A stretch of DNA of 64,000 nucleotides from Tetracladium setigerum (GCA_031472005.1 PZJY01000004.1:620001-684000), one strand, 5' to 3'; shown: positions 34,094-46,507, counted from the first letter of the stretch. The notes: a model not told the origin generated them from the letters alone. Numbers and translations are program-made.

Positions 34094-35650
34094 TCAAGCT
34101 ACATCATTTCTCTCTTCCGCATCTTCAACCGCTAATTCCCAGTCTATTGTCCACAAAAACCAACCCTCAAATGCTGAGATAAGTCCGAGTGCAATCGCAA
34201 CTCCACTCCACAATCCTTGCAATTCCCATTTTAAGATAAACGCTGTGCTGAAGCTGATAGGAATTGCGACAACATAGTAGCAGAATAAACTTGTCCAGGC
34301 ACCTATTACTTGATAGCCTAATCCACGAAGAAGACCGTTACAATTTGTAGCAAGTGCATCGAATAGTTGAAATGCTGCACACATTGGAAGGACTTTTTTA
34401 ACAAGAGCAACCACTTCAGCGTCGTGAGTAAAAAGTTTCGCAATGTGGTCGCGGAAATAAAAGACGAGTACTACATTCATACTGCCGATCACGCAAGCTG
34501 CAATCATCGCCTGATATTTTAATCAGCAGATTCCCTTAAGTTCCATTCTACACTTACCACTTTTGCTGTTTCTCTTGCAGCATCTGGCGTTCTTGCTCCG
34601 ATCAGATTTGCTATTCTAGTTGAAGCTGCGATTGACATGGAGAAAGGAACTTGAAAGGTAAGTGCCGTCAAAGTACTGAGAGCAGTTTGGGCCGCAAGAT
34701 GCGTCGTTGAGAAGTAACTTGCTGCTAATGTCAAGATTTCAAATGCAAGGTATTCAGCCTCAACCATGAAGAGGCCGGGAATGGAAAGTTTGATCATCGG
34801 ACCTGCTAAGTGGTTAGCCTATTGGTGTCCAGAACCTTTCAAGAATTATACCCCAGTTGTGCAAAGCATTCGTAGTGAATCCATTCCAGCATTCACCACC
34901 ATCGACAAATTTAACGTAACAGAGTAGAAGAACTGGCAGTAAGTTATCTGTAAGAACTACGGCAATTGGAGCACCAACGAAACCCCAATCGAAGTGCCAC
35001 ACCAACAGCCAGTTCAGAAAGATATTGAGCGGCGCGGCAACAAGAAGGACATATGTTGTAGCAGAAAACATTCCCTGAGCCTGGACAAATTTTTTACCGC
35101 TTTCGAAACAAGCATATCCCGGAGCCCCCGCCAGCAGAATTCTGAGATACAATCCTGCCAATTGAGCAGATCGGCGCTCTGGTACCACGAGTTGCAAGAT
35201 CTTTTCTGCACTTAGCCACAGTACACCAATTGGAACTGTTACTGTCCACAGAAAATAAACCATTCTTTGCAACTGCAGTCCAACACTATGCCGATTCCCA
35301 GAACCATAAGCTTGTGAGGATAGAGTATCTAAGCTTGTGGCTAATCCTTGATAGATCGCATAGCCAGTTATGTTTGCAGTCATGCTGGCTAAACTCACTG
35401 CTCCAAGTTCGACCTTACCGAGGCGTCCAACCGTGAAAATGCTTGTAACAGTGAGAGAGTATTGCAGCACTGATGTGACGACCAAGGGACCTGAAAATCT
35501 GCCCAGTATCCCAAATTCATTTCGCCAGGTAGTTTTGATGTTACCCTTGTCAACTAAAGCTTCGCATTGCTGATCGAATCCTTCACGGTTGTTCATTGTC
35601 GAGTCCATTATTCTTGGCTCAAGGGGCGCCTTGACTTGAGTATATTTCAT
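34094..35650 (-). CDS. MATE-family multidrug/toxin efflux transporter
   Basis: Encodes a 486-aa membrane protein of the multi-antimicrobial extrusion (MATE) family, secondary transporters that export organic cations, drugs or metabolites in exchange for H+ or Na+. Three exons: 35650-34852, 34802-34558 and 34510-34094. The 49- and 47-nt introns both have clean GT/AG borders and preserve frame. Family segments are visible: FSGPLVVTSVLQYSL and VGRLGKVELGAVSLA (helix 1-2), GLATSLDTLSSQAYGSGN, PLNIFLNWLLVW, then after the first splice GLFMVEAEYLAFEIL, and ALATNCNGLLRGLGYQ in the last exon. Twelve hydrophobic segments fit the fold. It resembles fungal ERC1-like proteins. The N-terminus has alternative Met codons at residues 1, 15 and 19; I used the first. 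No lesion. Confidence 0.9.
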
Positions 35651-37674
35651 CGACAGATAAAGGGTTGAATAGGGTTTGATGTCGACAGGTTACGGCCATC
35701 ACTAGGTTCAGCTCTTAGAATTATGGATGGATCATCAACCATTCGAATCATATCAATCAGAGTGCGCTTTCAATGATGACCTAGAATTACACCCAAGATT
35801 CTTAATCTGGTAGACCGAGTAAGCACCATGTGAATCCACCGAGATACCAGTCAGGCTAGCGATGCTCATTTGAATTAGCCTCGCATTCCACCAACGCCAG
35901 ATATGTGATCAGCGTATTGCCTAGATGAGATTTTAGATCAAGGAGATTAAATAGGCTAGAGCAGTGGGGGATGGAAATGGTATCTATCTCCAGCGGAAGG
36001 GCTGTGGGGGTAGAGATATGGACGGCTGAAAAGATTGTGTGGTGGAGATGATTGAGATGGACGCCAATTGGGAGGAAGTCTATGAATAAGGTCGGCTGGC
36101 ATGGTGAGAGTGCTCTTGCGGAAATTTAGATGCTGTCAGTCTGCATTGGAGTTGAATGAAAGGTTTGATACGAAGATAATGCTCATTTCATCAACGGATT
36201 CGAAAGTGAGGACGACGTAAGGAGAGTGAGGGCACGTGATGGTAAAGATTATTAATAATTCAAGAGGCGCATACAGTATATAGGTTGTGAAAGAACAACG
36301 AGAAAGATAAGTCTCTTTGTAGGAACGCCTGATCTTGAGGAATTAAACATCATGAGACGAGGGCAATGCAGCCTAGCTATGTCGCATGGATGGCCCCTAG
36401 ACAGAAAGAGAAAGCATCAGGAGCAATTTGCATTAAAGAAAGTCCCATGTTGATGAGTCCATGGCATGGACTATTCGCAGCTCTCCATCAGCCTCAGCAT
36501 AGATACTCAATCTTAGTAGCATGGACAATTTTTGCTAGCAGAAGATGTTGCTAACATGGGATCTGTTAGTACTGGTGGTGTTCATAATAATGCTGCTGGG
36601 CCTGTCGATTCTGGGTAGGTGTGGAAGGAGAGTCATAGCTCCGCAGGAAGGAAAGGAGATGAGATTAGAACGGGATCACCTGTTTGACAATGAAACACAG
36701 AGAAGGACGGGAAGAAGAATGAAAAGAGGGGGGCGAAATGAAATGAAGATGAGCTCTCATTGTACTAATGAAATGGATACTGAGCACAAGGAGATAAACG
36801 GGAGGTAAGAAAGTCGTCAAGCGGGTATGGTCATAGCCCCTACCGGTACTCGCTTATGCCTAGACCATATACATACCTGTACCCAGGCACGGATTCAATT
36901 ATATCATAGACAGGCTCTTGGTCGAAGTTTCCTTAAGCTGGAGCCCCACTTTACCTTGTAAACTGCAACTATTCTTGTAAACTGGTTTGGACCGGGCTCT
37001 TTTGACTTTGTGGCAATATTTGCGTTAAAATCAGATAATTTACTTGCTGGATTCATTGTAGTGGAACCATAAAAGGTCACAATGGCTTTTGGTGGCTGAC
37101 ATAATTATCATTATATACGTCACCACTGCCTTCGACCCCTCTCACCCCTTGTAGTCAAGGACTCATACCTACCAACAGACAAGTGAAACTCGTCATACTT
37201 CATCAGTGGAACTATGGAGGAGTTGGGCACCGCCTAGGAAACTTGTGCCAGTGGCAGAGACTCACACTAGAAACACTAGCTAATCGGGACTTCTTAAGAC
37301 CGTAGTGAAATATATAGGCCAGCTATACTCTGCAAAGTACAGTACTGTGCCGTACTTTACTGTAACCAACATGTCAATTCTTACTATAAAAAACAGTTTG
37401 TGTGGAAAAAGGAGGTTGACTGCGGAAGAATGTCATCATGTCCCACGAGAGTCTCGAAAATTCCTCAAATTGTCATCAAAGCGTCATCAACTCAAATGTG
37501 ACGGTGAGAGTACAGCTTTGATGACAATTTTTGCAGGTGATCCTTGCGGGTCATTCGCAGATGACAAAGAGTTTGACGAAAAGGAGTTGTGATCTTTTTA
37601 CGGTTATTGAAAGTGAGACTTATGTACTCTTGAAAAGATTCTGGTTAAGTTGACTTCACGTTTGAGCATTTGCA
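35651..37674. other. Gene-poor intergenic region
   Basis: No gene recognised; ORFs at 36366-36554, 36545-36808 and 37305-37592 lack domain signatures. Near 37335-37368 the sequence is rich in overlapping TACTG/GTAC words. The distal part is the likely promoter of the histone gene. Confidence 0.4.
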
Positions 37675-38257
37675 ATGACGAAGACAAAGATCCGCAAGTC
37701 GTCCGGAAACAGGGTTAGCACCGGTGAAAGCAAGAGGCAAAGTCATTCAAGCAAGGCCGGTCTTCAGGTTAGTTTTTTTGAACGTTCTGTCTTGGGCTAT
37801 ACGGGGTTGCTTTGGAGGTTGGTACCATATCGCATCAAGTCTGGAATCCTCTCGGGTTTCTGGCTTGCATACATGATCCAATTGATGGAAATAATTGCTA
37901 ATGGCAAAACTTACTAGTTTCCCTGTGGTCGCGTGAAGCGCTTTCTGAAGAAGCACACCAACAAGAGGCTTCGTGTCGGAGCTAAGGCAGCTGTCTACGT
38001 TACCGCTGTCCTCGAGTATCTCACTGCAGAAATTCTCGAGCTTGCAGGGGTGAGTCATTCGCATAGCACTTATTTTGGAGCTGCATTAACTTTGTTTGAA
38101 TCAATAGAACGCTACCAAGGATCTCAAAGTCAAGCGCATTACACCACGCCACCTCCAGCTTGCTATCCGCGGAGACGATGAACTCGATGCCCTCATTAGA
38201 GCAACTATAGCCTTCGGAGGTGTATTTCCACATATTCATGGTGCGCTCTTGCCATGA
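37675..38257 (+). CDS. Histone H2A.Z-like variant with shortened C-terminus
   Basis: Encodes a 124-aa H2A-fold protein from three exons: 37675-37767, 37918-38049 and 38108-38257. Introns are 150 nt (GTTAGT...TACTAG) and 58 nt (GTGAGT...AATAG), both phase 0. Order of motifs: a Lys/Ser/Gly-rich tail, SSKAGLQ, FPCGRVKRFLKK, VGAKAAVYVTAVLEYLTAEILELAG, then NATKDLKVKRITPRHLQLAIRGDDELDALI and RATIAFGGVFPHIH. The RGDDELD and TIAFGGV features mark the H2A.Z type rather than canonical H2A. Fungal H2A.Z normally continues INRALLLKVEQKKK; here it ends HGALLP followed by TGA. KKHTNKRLR also diverges from the usual KQNTQNKMR. It may therefore be an extra, diverged copy whose nucleosome-contact tail is lost. 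Confidence 0.88.
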
Positions 38258-40823
38258 GTTAAGCAGAAACCATAGAACATCAATAACGTCCCTGAGATCG
38301 ATATTACATCCACTAATAGTTAAATGCGAGAGTATTCTCAATTCTGATAACAACCATGACTTCAACAAGACCAGTGAAAATGTCATCCATGGGAATATGA
38401 TCGGTAAAATATAGAGGTAGAAAATTAATATGTCCACTAGGAACCAAACTACCATAGTTGACTTCTTCCAACCATCTTCCGAATTCCGTCCATGTCTACA
38501 TCTCCACCAGCGGGCTCCTCAAAATCATCTCACCCCCCAAAGCCTTCGCAGTGCCCGCAAACCGTCCAAACCGCTCACCAACCGCTTCCACGACTTTTAA
38601 ATACCTGTGCCTTCCCTACCATATCTCGATCTCTGCTAACAACCATATGTATTCGAGGAGGGTTTGTATTTCGAGGAGGGTATTTATTTCGAAGAGGGTA
38701 TGTATCCAAGGAGGGTTTGTATTCGGGGCGGGTATGTATTCGAAGGGGGTGTTTTGAGGAGGGGTATTTAGAGGAGGGGAATTCTGCAGAGGGGTACATC
38801 CAAAAAGTTTCGAGCCAAAATTGCGTCGAATTATGGCTCTAGAGACAATTAGTGATGCAGATTAGTGATACAGACTTGAAAGTTCAGGGAGTAGACCAGC
38901 CTCTCCACACGGCCAGCGAGCTCAGCGTGCTCAACAGAAGAGAACGCAAAGGGATACGCTGTGCTTAAATAACAAATCTGACGTTAGCGTCACTTGGGTT
39001 GAGCAGCTTGGCTAGGCAGCCTTCCTCACCGAGTCTCACCAATACTTAGTCGGGTTGCCTTGTCTGCCTTACGGATTGTTGACCAATAATTTACATCAGA
39101 TAACAACGATTGGATATGTTCCTAGGCTGCGTCCGCTCACCGTGTATCAGCCCATTGTCTGTCTGTCAGACTTTCTCTCCGAACAGCCCTCCCCAAAACG
39201 TAGCAACCATATACTCTAACACAGACCCTGATTGCTCACCGAAAGACCAAAAAGCGGTAGAGTTATCCACCTCCTGCCAAAAAAGCCACAACTTCCCATT
39301 TATTAGCAAGACCTGTGTTGACTAATTCTTCTCAGAATAATTGAACACGGTCGAGCTTCTTGTTTATTTATTGGAGAGAATCCTGCCGTAGACCCACCCA
39401 AACAATGCCTGCGGTCCGTCCCGAAGGTCTGCCTTAACATCTTAGGAAATTTGTGGAGAAAATTCAGAGAATTCCGGACTGTTGATTGGACGTACAGCCT
39501 TACTGTCTGTCAAGGGTGTACGCCCTACCTCATGAACGAAGTTGCAGCACTCTGGCGAGAACGCCTTGCTGCAGCCTTGGTCGGTGAAATGCAAAGAAGA
39601 GGCTGCATTGGACCAAGTGGCGTCATGGGTATGAGAAAGTGAAGCGGAGCCTCGTTCTACTATCTTCATTGAACTTTTGAACTGTGCAGCTCTAGGGAAA
39701 TTCCCTTTGGAAATCACATGATTAGCATTGATATAGCATATCATGAGGTCTAGAGCCCTTTAATTGTGTGTTCGCAACTCCAAGCTGCGAGACTTGTAAG
39801 AAGCGAACCAAAGCTCACCGCCGAGACAGGCTGAACAGTAAAATTTTCGGGTTCCAGCGGCGGGGGCCAGGCAAAGTTTGCTGCCAGCCTTACCACCACG
39901 CACTACGAAAGGTTTTCTCTTCCATCAACCCTAGTTCTTCTGTTTATGAGTTTGGCAGGAAAATTTTTATCCGCTATCTTTCGTTTTTCATCTCCTATCC
40001 GGGCTCGGAATATCGAATCCGACCAAATAATCACTTGCGTTTCAGGAGGGGCGCAAATGCAATGCAGGTAAAATTACAGGGCTCAAGCCCGTGACTGACT
40101 GATAAGAAATAAGGCTTTCTCAATGACTTACCTATCGCATTGCCAATAATAGGGTGGGCACAATCTAATGTGGGCGTTCAAAACTCTGGGGGCTCATGAG
40201 TTTTCTTTATGGGACCATCGTTGCCCTCCGATCCCAAAGTTCTCTTTCTATTTTGAAGCACACTGGCTAGGTGGAAGGTGCTCCAGAGCTTTGAACCAAA
40301 AGTTCTTAGCATTTCATCATTCATTCACCAAAATCTTAGCTCTTAGCCGTGTGTAGGATTGCGTGCCAGAAAACATGATGTCCAATGCTGTCCAAGAGGT
40401 GATGGTCCCATTAGAGAGCCAAAAGTCGTTCTCGAGAACCCTTGATTTGTACATGCGTAACTCCACAACCAAGAGACCCTTGAGTAAGAACCTAATGAGC
40501 CAATCAAATCTCTACTATCATAGTAGCCTTTATAAATGGCTGGTAGCTTCCTAGTCGTTTTCTAGTCTTCATAAAGTGTGATCCTTGAACCCTCCACTCA
40601 AGCAAAGCCTTCCAGACTGACTTTCTATTTACCATCTCTTCAAGGGCACACATAGCTTTATAAACATTATACTAACACTTCTTAATGAGATAAATTGTTG
40701 CAACAAGTTTCAAACATAATGATTAAGTTAGAAGAGAGAGTTGTTGTTAATTAATAAGGTTGGTGATATCCAAATGCCGGTGTGCTAAGCGAGATGTCTG
40801 GAATCTAGGGGTGTCCGTTATGA
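38258..40823. other. Gene-poor region with a minisatellite
   Basis: Apart from the GA-rich minisatellite at 38649-38790 I see no supported gene. ORFs at 39442-39744, 39768-40094 and 40168-40356 have no recognisable domain. Confidence 0.4.
38649..38790 (+). repeat. Degenerate ~17-bp G-rich minisatellite
   Basis: Seven to eight imperfect copies of a 17-18 bp unit of the type GTATTCGAGGAGGGTTT, with decreasing similarity toward the 3' end. In one frame it gives repeats of (R/K)RVCISR and VFISKRVCI type, which is probably incidental. Confidence 0.8.
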
Positions 40824-41360
40824 TCAGAACAGCGCTTTAGATATATACCACTCCTTCTTCCGTCCATCCGCTCCAATAGTCTTGACTGTATGCATAGGAA
40901 TTCCCTCCAAAATAATTTGCTTGCTTCTAATCACCTCTTCTACTGCTTTATGTGTTAATTGTAAGATCAAACCTCCTGATGTCGATTTGATAATACGATC
41001 TACCCGGAGAGCATCGTCATGCTTGCTTTGGTCTTCATAACAGTGCACGCAGTTGTGTATCAGCACCATTAATGGACTATTCATTTTCGTTGCTTTGTTC
41101 TTGTATTTGATCATTGTGAAGAAAGCATTGAGAAAGCCATGAATACCATGACCAACAATTTTTCCATGCCAGTCTCTCTTCTCTTCAAACGGGCAGTTGA
41201 CACATATAACATGAGCCTTCGCACTGGTTTCAAACCACAGCGAGCAAGGGAACGTTGGCCAGGTTCTTGCGCTCTTTAGCGTTGTGGCACAAATCTTTTG
41301 ATCGAATTCTGGGTTGTTTAGAGCTTCCGGAAGCCTCAAATAGAGCTTCTGGAGAGCCAT
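40824..41360 (-). CDS. Hypothetical protein, 178 aa
   Basis: An uninterrupted ORF with no family I recognise. The start MALQKLYLRLPEAL may be internal to a longer spliced gene, because another open frame (41574-41230) overlaps its 5' end. The protein has several Cys and His residues (CVNCPFEEK, HNCVHCYED) and a mixed alpha/beta look, but no clear zinc-finger spacing. The C-terminal part (VEEVIRSKQIILEGIPMHT) looks helical. No neighbour gives a clue; the surrounding 2-3 kb are gene-poor. Confidence 0.4.
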   Translation of the reverse strand: MALQKLYLRLPEALNNPEFDQKICATTLKSARTWPTFPCSLWFETSAKAHVICVNCPFEEKRDWHGKIVGHGIHGFLNAFFTMIKYKNKATKMNSPLMVLIHNCVHCYEDQSKHDDALRVDRIIKSTSGGLILQLTHKAVEEVIRSKQIILEGIPMHTVKTIGADGRKKEWYISKALF

Positions 41361-42814
41361 ACCAATGAGTCAACCTAGCTATTGTTGCCCTGATAAGTCG
41401 AACTATGTGAATCGTGTAGAGCTGTAGCAAAACATTGGAAAGCTGTAAAAGTAAATAGTGGATATGATATAGTAACTGTAAATCATCTTCTAGTAAGTTA
41501 GAAACTAAAATCGTGAATGATGACAAGAGCTCGGTATTAAGAGGTCCTGTCATCAGATACCTCGCTCTCCTCACATTTCTGCTGATCTGTCTTTTTGGCC
41601 CTCAAAGGGTGTAACTTAAACATAACGTGTCGAAATACTGTATCATGGCTCAGTTATCAAAATATTCCGACTTCAGTACCTGCCCACAGATATTTGGCGA
41701 GTAATTCACTGCCGACTAGTCGTTTCGCTTTTCTTCTGTTACCATCTTCAGCGACCTCCTGCAGCTAGTTTGTAGAATTGGTAATGAAGGAATGGTTCCG
41801 CAATCCGATGTCATGTTACGGCCTCATACCTGTGGCCGCGAATTACCGACTGAAGTTGTGCCAGCCCACTCCTCTATATCATCAGCTGGGATCGTAGGGC
41901 TTTAGATTAAGTCGTAGGAATCTCAACTTTCAATGTTGGAAAGGACTGCTCATTTCACAGGTGGAGTCATCAAGTTTCGGGCCTAACGGCGAAAAATCAT
42001 CCAGATTGATCGGATAGGGGTCTTGAAGGCACTGCATGGTGTTTACAAGCGAGCCTAAGCGATTCGAGGCATACTAAAGACTTTGATTTTCGTAACGAGA
42101 TCGCGCAGTTGTCGACGAGACGTTCAAAGATGTGGTAATTTCTTTGAAGCCAAAATTTGTCAGAATGGCTATCTCAACTCTTAAAATGCCACTGTGCCTC
42201 AATCTAGAGATGGCGATCGAAACAGAGATACGGACAGACCTCTATTGTCTCTTCACCCCAATCACTTACCAATCAGCTATCTTTCCCGCCTATCCCCGAA
42301 CTGCAACACTCTACTGTTCCAAAACCCAGCATACCATACGTGTTGACGCTGCTCTCGGGCTTTATTAGGTAAATTATTCTTGAAAACAGTGTTTTTCATT
42401 AGGGATCTGTCTCCAATGATTTCTCTGTAGGCTTTATTGACTTGCAGCGTGGAGGAAGCAGTATGATAAACATAGTAAATTCCCAAAGCGCCTAGGCTAT
42501 CATATGTGAGATTCCTCGAGTTGCGTTCCGGACAGGTAGAACCTTGATTCAGAAGATAAAATATAGAAACCGAGCTACCTACTCCTCTGATCTCTGTTTG
42601 AAGAAGCACGTGCGACACTGCCAAGGCTGTTGGTGGGACAACATCTGGTCAACAGGGTTGATTGTATTTGCTTAGAAATCATCTGTCGCGTTGACTTATC
42701 ATCGCACGACAACTCTCAACTCTCAACCCTCAATTCTCCACGTCCAACACAGGCTCCCCATTTATCTTTCAATATCTGCGATTGTCTCATAACAAATGCT
42801 ACAATCCCACGTCG
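41361..42814. other. Gene-poor region
   Basis: No supported gene. Short ORFs at 42132-42368 and on the opposite strand at 42277-42624 overlap each other and lack domains. Confidence 0.4.
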
Positions 42815-43836
42815 ATGACGGGCGATAAATTCATCAAAGACCACCGGTCCCGAACCATCAGCACCCCTCCAAGCAACCCTCTCGATCTTCCTCCTTCTCC
42901 CACCAAGCGATATAAAAGTGCGGAATTCTACCACTGTCCCTGTGCTGAATCATTTCCAGTTGGACCTTCTCCACGCACTCGCTATACCTCTAAGTTCCCA
43001 GTTGCACCTCTCCTTTACGATATCGAAAGGTGCGTATGCACGAGCAATAACGCATTTGGCTGCATCTGCGCCAGCAGTCTAGGCTTATGTCCAGGATAAG
43101 CTGAGTTGCGTATTCCGCTACTTCTCTAACCTTCTGCACAATACATTGACTTCACGCATACAGGCACGACCTAATAAACGATAATCTCATCATCCTCCGC
43201 ATGCCCACTCTCGTCCACGAATTCGTTTCTCGCAAAGTCGCCGACACCATCCACGATCGCGTGCGCCTCATTCTCTCTTCTGCCATAACAAACTCCGATA
43301 CAAAACGCCTCATCGAAGCAATAACGAGCTTAGGTTCAGCTCGGGTTAGGTTTACAAAAACCTGGCACCGTGATCCAGACCAGCAGTTTAAGATCAAAAG
43401 CTTGCGGTATCCAGGCGTTATCCTGGAATCGGCACATAGCCAATGAAGCAACAGTTTGGCCAAAGCCGCGGACGATTATATTGTTGAAAGCTGGGGTGCC
43501 GTCCAACTCGTGATTGGCATCGAAACAGATCCGAATTCCAAAGATATCTACATCGGCACTTGGGCGCCAAATTTGTAGATAGAGGGAGAGGAGAAGGTGT
43601 TGAGCAGTAAAAAGACAACCGACTCAGATCTTATTCGCGATGAAAGAGGGATTGTTATGCAAGGAGAGCTGACTATGAGCCTGGGCTATTTTGCTCCAGC
43701 AAAGGAGATCATAAGGCTGTTTCCCCAAGCCGATACCACATTAACTGTATCTATGAGCTACGCCGAGATCGCAAGCATTGTATTGGAGGGAGAGAAAGAG
43801 CAGGAGCTTCAGGACCAAGCTCTGGGAGCCGGGTAA
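42815..43836 (+). pseudogene. Uma2/PD-(D/E)XK-like fungal protein, two in-frame stops
   Basis: A first open segment (42815-43098) is Pro/Ser-rich, as in the disordered N-terminus of this family. After an acceptor-like CATACAG near 43165, a second segment reads HDLINDNLIILRMPTLVHEF, then WHRDPDQQF, YPGVILESAHSQ, a stop TGA (43444-43446), then LAKAADDYIVESWGAVQLVIGIE, TWAPNL, TAG (43576-43578) and IEGEEKVL onward to 43836. The order PGVILE...LAK..DDY...GAVQLVIGI matches Uma2-like PD-(D/E)XK domains and a widespread leotiomycete hypothetical family, in which VILEIAHSQ is usual. Frame is kept across both stops, so only nonsense substitutions break the second part. The link of the N-terminal segment is uncertain. 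Confidence 0.65.
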
Positions 43837-44977
43837 GAAGAGATTGATGCAAAGACTTATAACATAAGGAAGAGAAAATGAGACAGCAGTAGTGAAGAGC
43901 GATTTTTGAGCGCCGATGAGAAAGATTGGATGCGTAGGGAGGGAAAGGCTGTGGAGAAGTCAGAAGCGGCGGACAGGGACTATCCTGGATAGAAGTCGTT
44001 TCGTTTATTTATATGGTGTCCTTCAATCCACTGCATCTAAAGCTCGGCATTCAGCGTTTGATGGATTCTGGGCGCTTGTTGTTAATCCGAGGGGTCTGAA
44101 TACCTACAAGAGCTTTAGACCTTGACAATATCGCTGGTTGGGGACTTCAAAGGTTGAAGTTAGCAGTGGGTATCGCTTCAGAAAGCAGATTTACAATTGG
44201 CTTCGTCTCGCTGAGCCCAAATTCCTAGATGCCCTTCCCCCTGAAAATATGAACCCATCATCTTTGTTAATTTTTTGGGGGTATTGTTTGTGTTGACATC
44301 TCGCCCACTACAAGAAAAGAACTTCTCTTGAGATGAACATCTTGAGTGATTATGAGTCCATCAAGTGAGATATTACAATCCAGAGTGAGATTATTCAACT
44401 TATTTCGAGCACTGAAGTACGAAAAAAGGACGGTCGCTTGGACGCGCCAGTGTGTGCCAACGAGAGAATCAAACTTTGACAGTGTTAAATATGGGTTCGG
44501 TTGTGGTTGTCCCCCGAAAGGGACCGTTCTGACCCAGATTTGCCCGTGTCAAGAAACTCGTCATCGACTGCACACATCTGACAAACTTATAGACCTTTGA
44601 AAAAACTGCTCTTCGAGGCACTTCACCTACTCGAGACGCTGGCCCAACAAGGAAGGATTTGAGCTTGCCAAAAGCATAGTACACAAGATTTTGTATCGGA
44701 GATTTTGGTACTGGTTTCAGCCGGTTCTTGTTTGGGGTCCTGCACTGATACCAGGATAAACGCTTCTTTGACAATATTTGCTAGTAACAAATTCTCCACT
44801 ATTATGCTGAGTGATACAACTGACTTGCGCTGTAAGAAACATTGACGCCAAAGAGCTGGCAAGGAGAGATTGAGCCGAAGACTTGCATCCTAGTATCTAA
44901 CACTACATGATATGGGGGTTGTATTCCGAACTCGATGAGCAGTGAACTCATAGCGGCTACCTCCAAGCCAAAATTAA
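43837..44977. other. Intergenic region
   Basis: No supported gene between the nuclease-like pseudogene and the 3' end of the transcription factor gene. Confidence 0.45.
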
Positions 44978-46507
44978 TCATGATATGCTCTGCTCCATGG
45001 CGCAGCCATGATGTGCGTAAATGATTTGCCGGAGCAATGCCACACCTTCTGGCAGCACTAAGCCCATTCGACTTCTGAATTCGCAAGCCATGTCCACAGG
45101 ATACGCCATAAAGTTGAGTGCAGTCTGAAGTTCCTTTTGAGAAGTGGGGTAAGCACGAAGCGAAACCAGTCGTCGTGCAATTTCTTCGATTGGATTCAGG
45201 GAAAGACTGCCAAGGTAGGCAGCGCCAATCTCTGGGAACAGTGGCTCAACTATTAATGCAATCGTATAGAAGTGTGCTAGAACGACAAATGCAGAGAGTG
45301 GCATTCGCTGTTCCTGCACATATACAACGGGGAGCCAGAGGAGCCACGTTCTGAGAGGATCGAGCATGTCAAATCTTTGAGTCGTGGTATGAAGCGGCGA
45401 CAATGTTCGAAGTCCTTCAACGAAACTGATCAGTTGTGTAATAGCCTCAGTCCCTCCCATACTTTGCTTCATATAGGCTTCCACCTCTCGAAGTTTCACA
45501 GAGGCGAGTCGAAGGGCATCCAAATCTGCGTGCTTGGGATTGTTGAAAGGCGTATCGGGAGATGGTGGTGTAGTTGGAATTGTGTTCTTTTCTGCGATAA
45601 AATCTCCGAATCGTGACTCATTCTTCCACGGTTGCATCGCGTCAATTATCTCATAGATATGTTAGTTGCACGCAGATGTCCTCCTAGAGTATACAAAGCT
45701 TACCGAGGAAGTTCCGTGCATTAAACGTGTCCAATCCCGCCTAAAACACATTAGAAAAATGCGAGGAACCGGTTTTGTCTCGACTAACCACTCAGTTGCC
45801 TGCCAAGATAACAGGAGAGATGCTGCGAGAACGGCATCTGAGTTTTCTCTTAGGAAAGACCCAATCGCTTCATGAAGCCCTTAAGGGCAACCCCTCTATG
45901 CTCAAAGGCTATATTAGCCGCAAGTGGACATCCAGTAAGCCATGCCAGATGCGATGCTGACAGAGCTAGTAGAGAATGCATTACAAAATCGTTCGTAGCC
46001 CCAATTTCAAGAAATCTATATCAATGTGTCAGCACTTGGCCTGAGCGTCCCTCACCAGCTCCATAACTTACAGTGGTACTTGTTTCACCCATATTGTGAA
46101 GTCACTGCTATTGCTCGCACTGAGTTCGCTTGAGATCGAAGCGACGTGGTAGATCAAGCGTAGATCTTCGAGGGGAAATTTCTCAAAAGGAATTGCTGGA
46201 AAGACACAGAGACTTGGAAATGAAGGTTGTCCAATCTGTTGCCAACTCCGGACTTCAGTCTCAACTTCAGAGCTCCACATTAAATTGGCTCTGGTGAAAT
46301 TCGATTCTCGTTGTTCCGTTTTCGCTAAATCCTGATATGGACAACGGCAATTGTATCTTGTACAATTTTTACTGTAAGGACAGTCATTACTGCTGGTTCT
46401 GTGACGGACAAGGAGTTTAAATTGGGACATACCACTGAGGTAAAGTTTCATCGCATCGTATATGTCGACGCTTACAGGTCGCACACCCGTTACGAGATTT
46501 GGTGTGG
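44978..46507 (-). pseudogene. Zn(II)2Cys6 transcription factor, Upc2-like group, one frameshift
   Basis: Exons recovered by splice borders: 46507-46433, 46371-46072, 46015-45789, 45741-45705 and 45650-44978. The DNA-binding cluster is complete once the first intron is removed: CATCKRRHIRCDE then QCKNCTRYNCRC, giving CX2CX6CX6CX2CX6C. Downstream are LMWSSEVETEV, DLRLIYHVASI, DFVMHSLLALSASHLAWLTGC, LLLSWQATEW, IIDAMQPWKNESRFGDFIAE and VEPLFPEIGAAYLGSLSLNPIEEI. These are the regulatory-domain blocks of the sterol-uptake-control-like fungal family (nuclear, target genes unknown). Between LKG and HEAIGSF the frame breaks: one base is missing near 45875 in a GGGCTT context. The first coding exon carrying the ATG is not resolved; LRRSHTKSRNG appears just before the cluster. 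A single-base lesion leaves pseudogene versus sequence error open. Confidence 0.78.
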
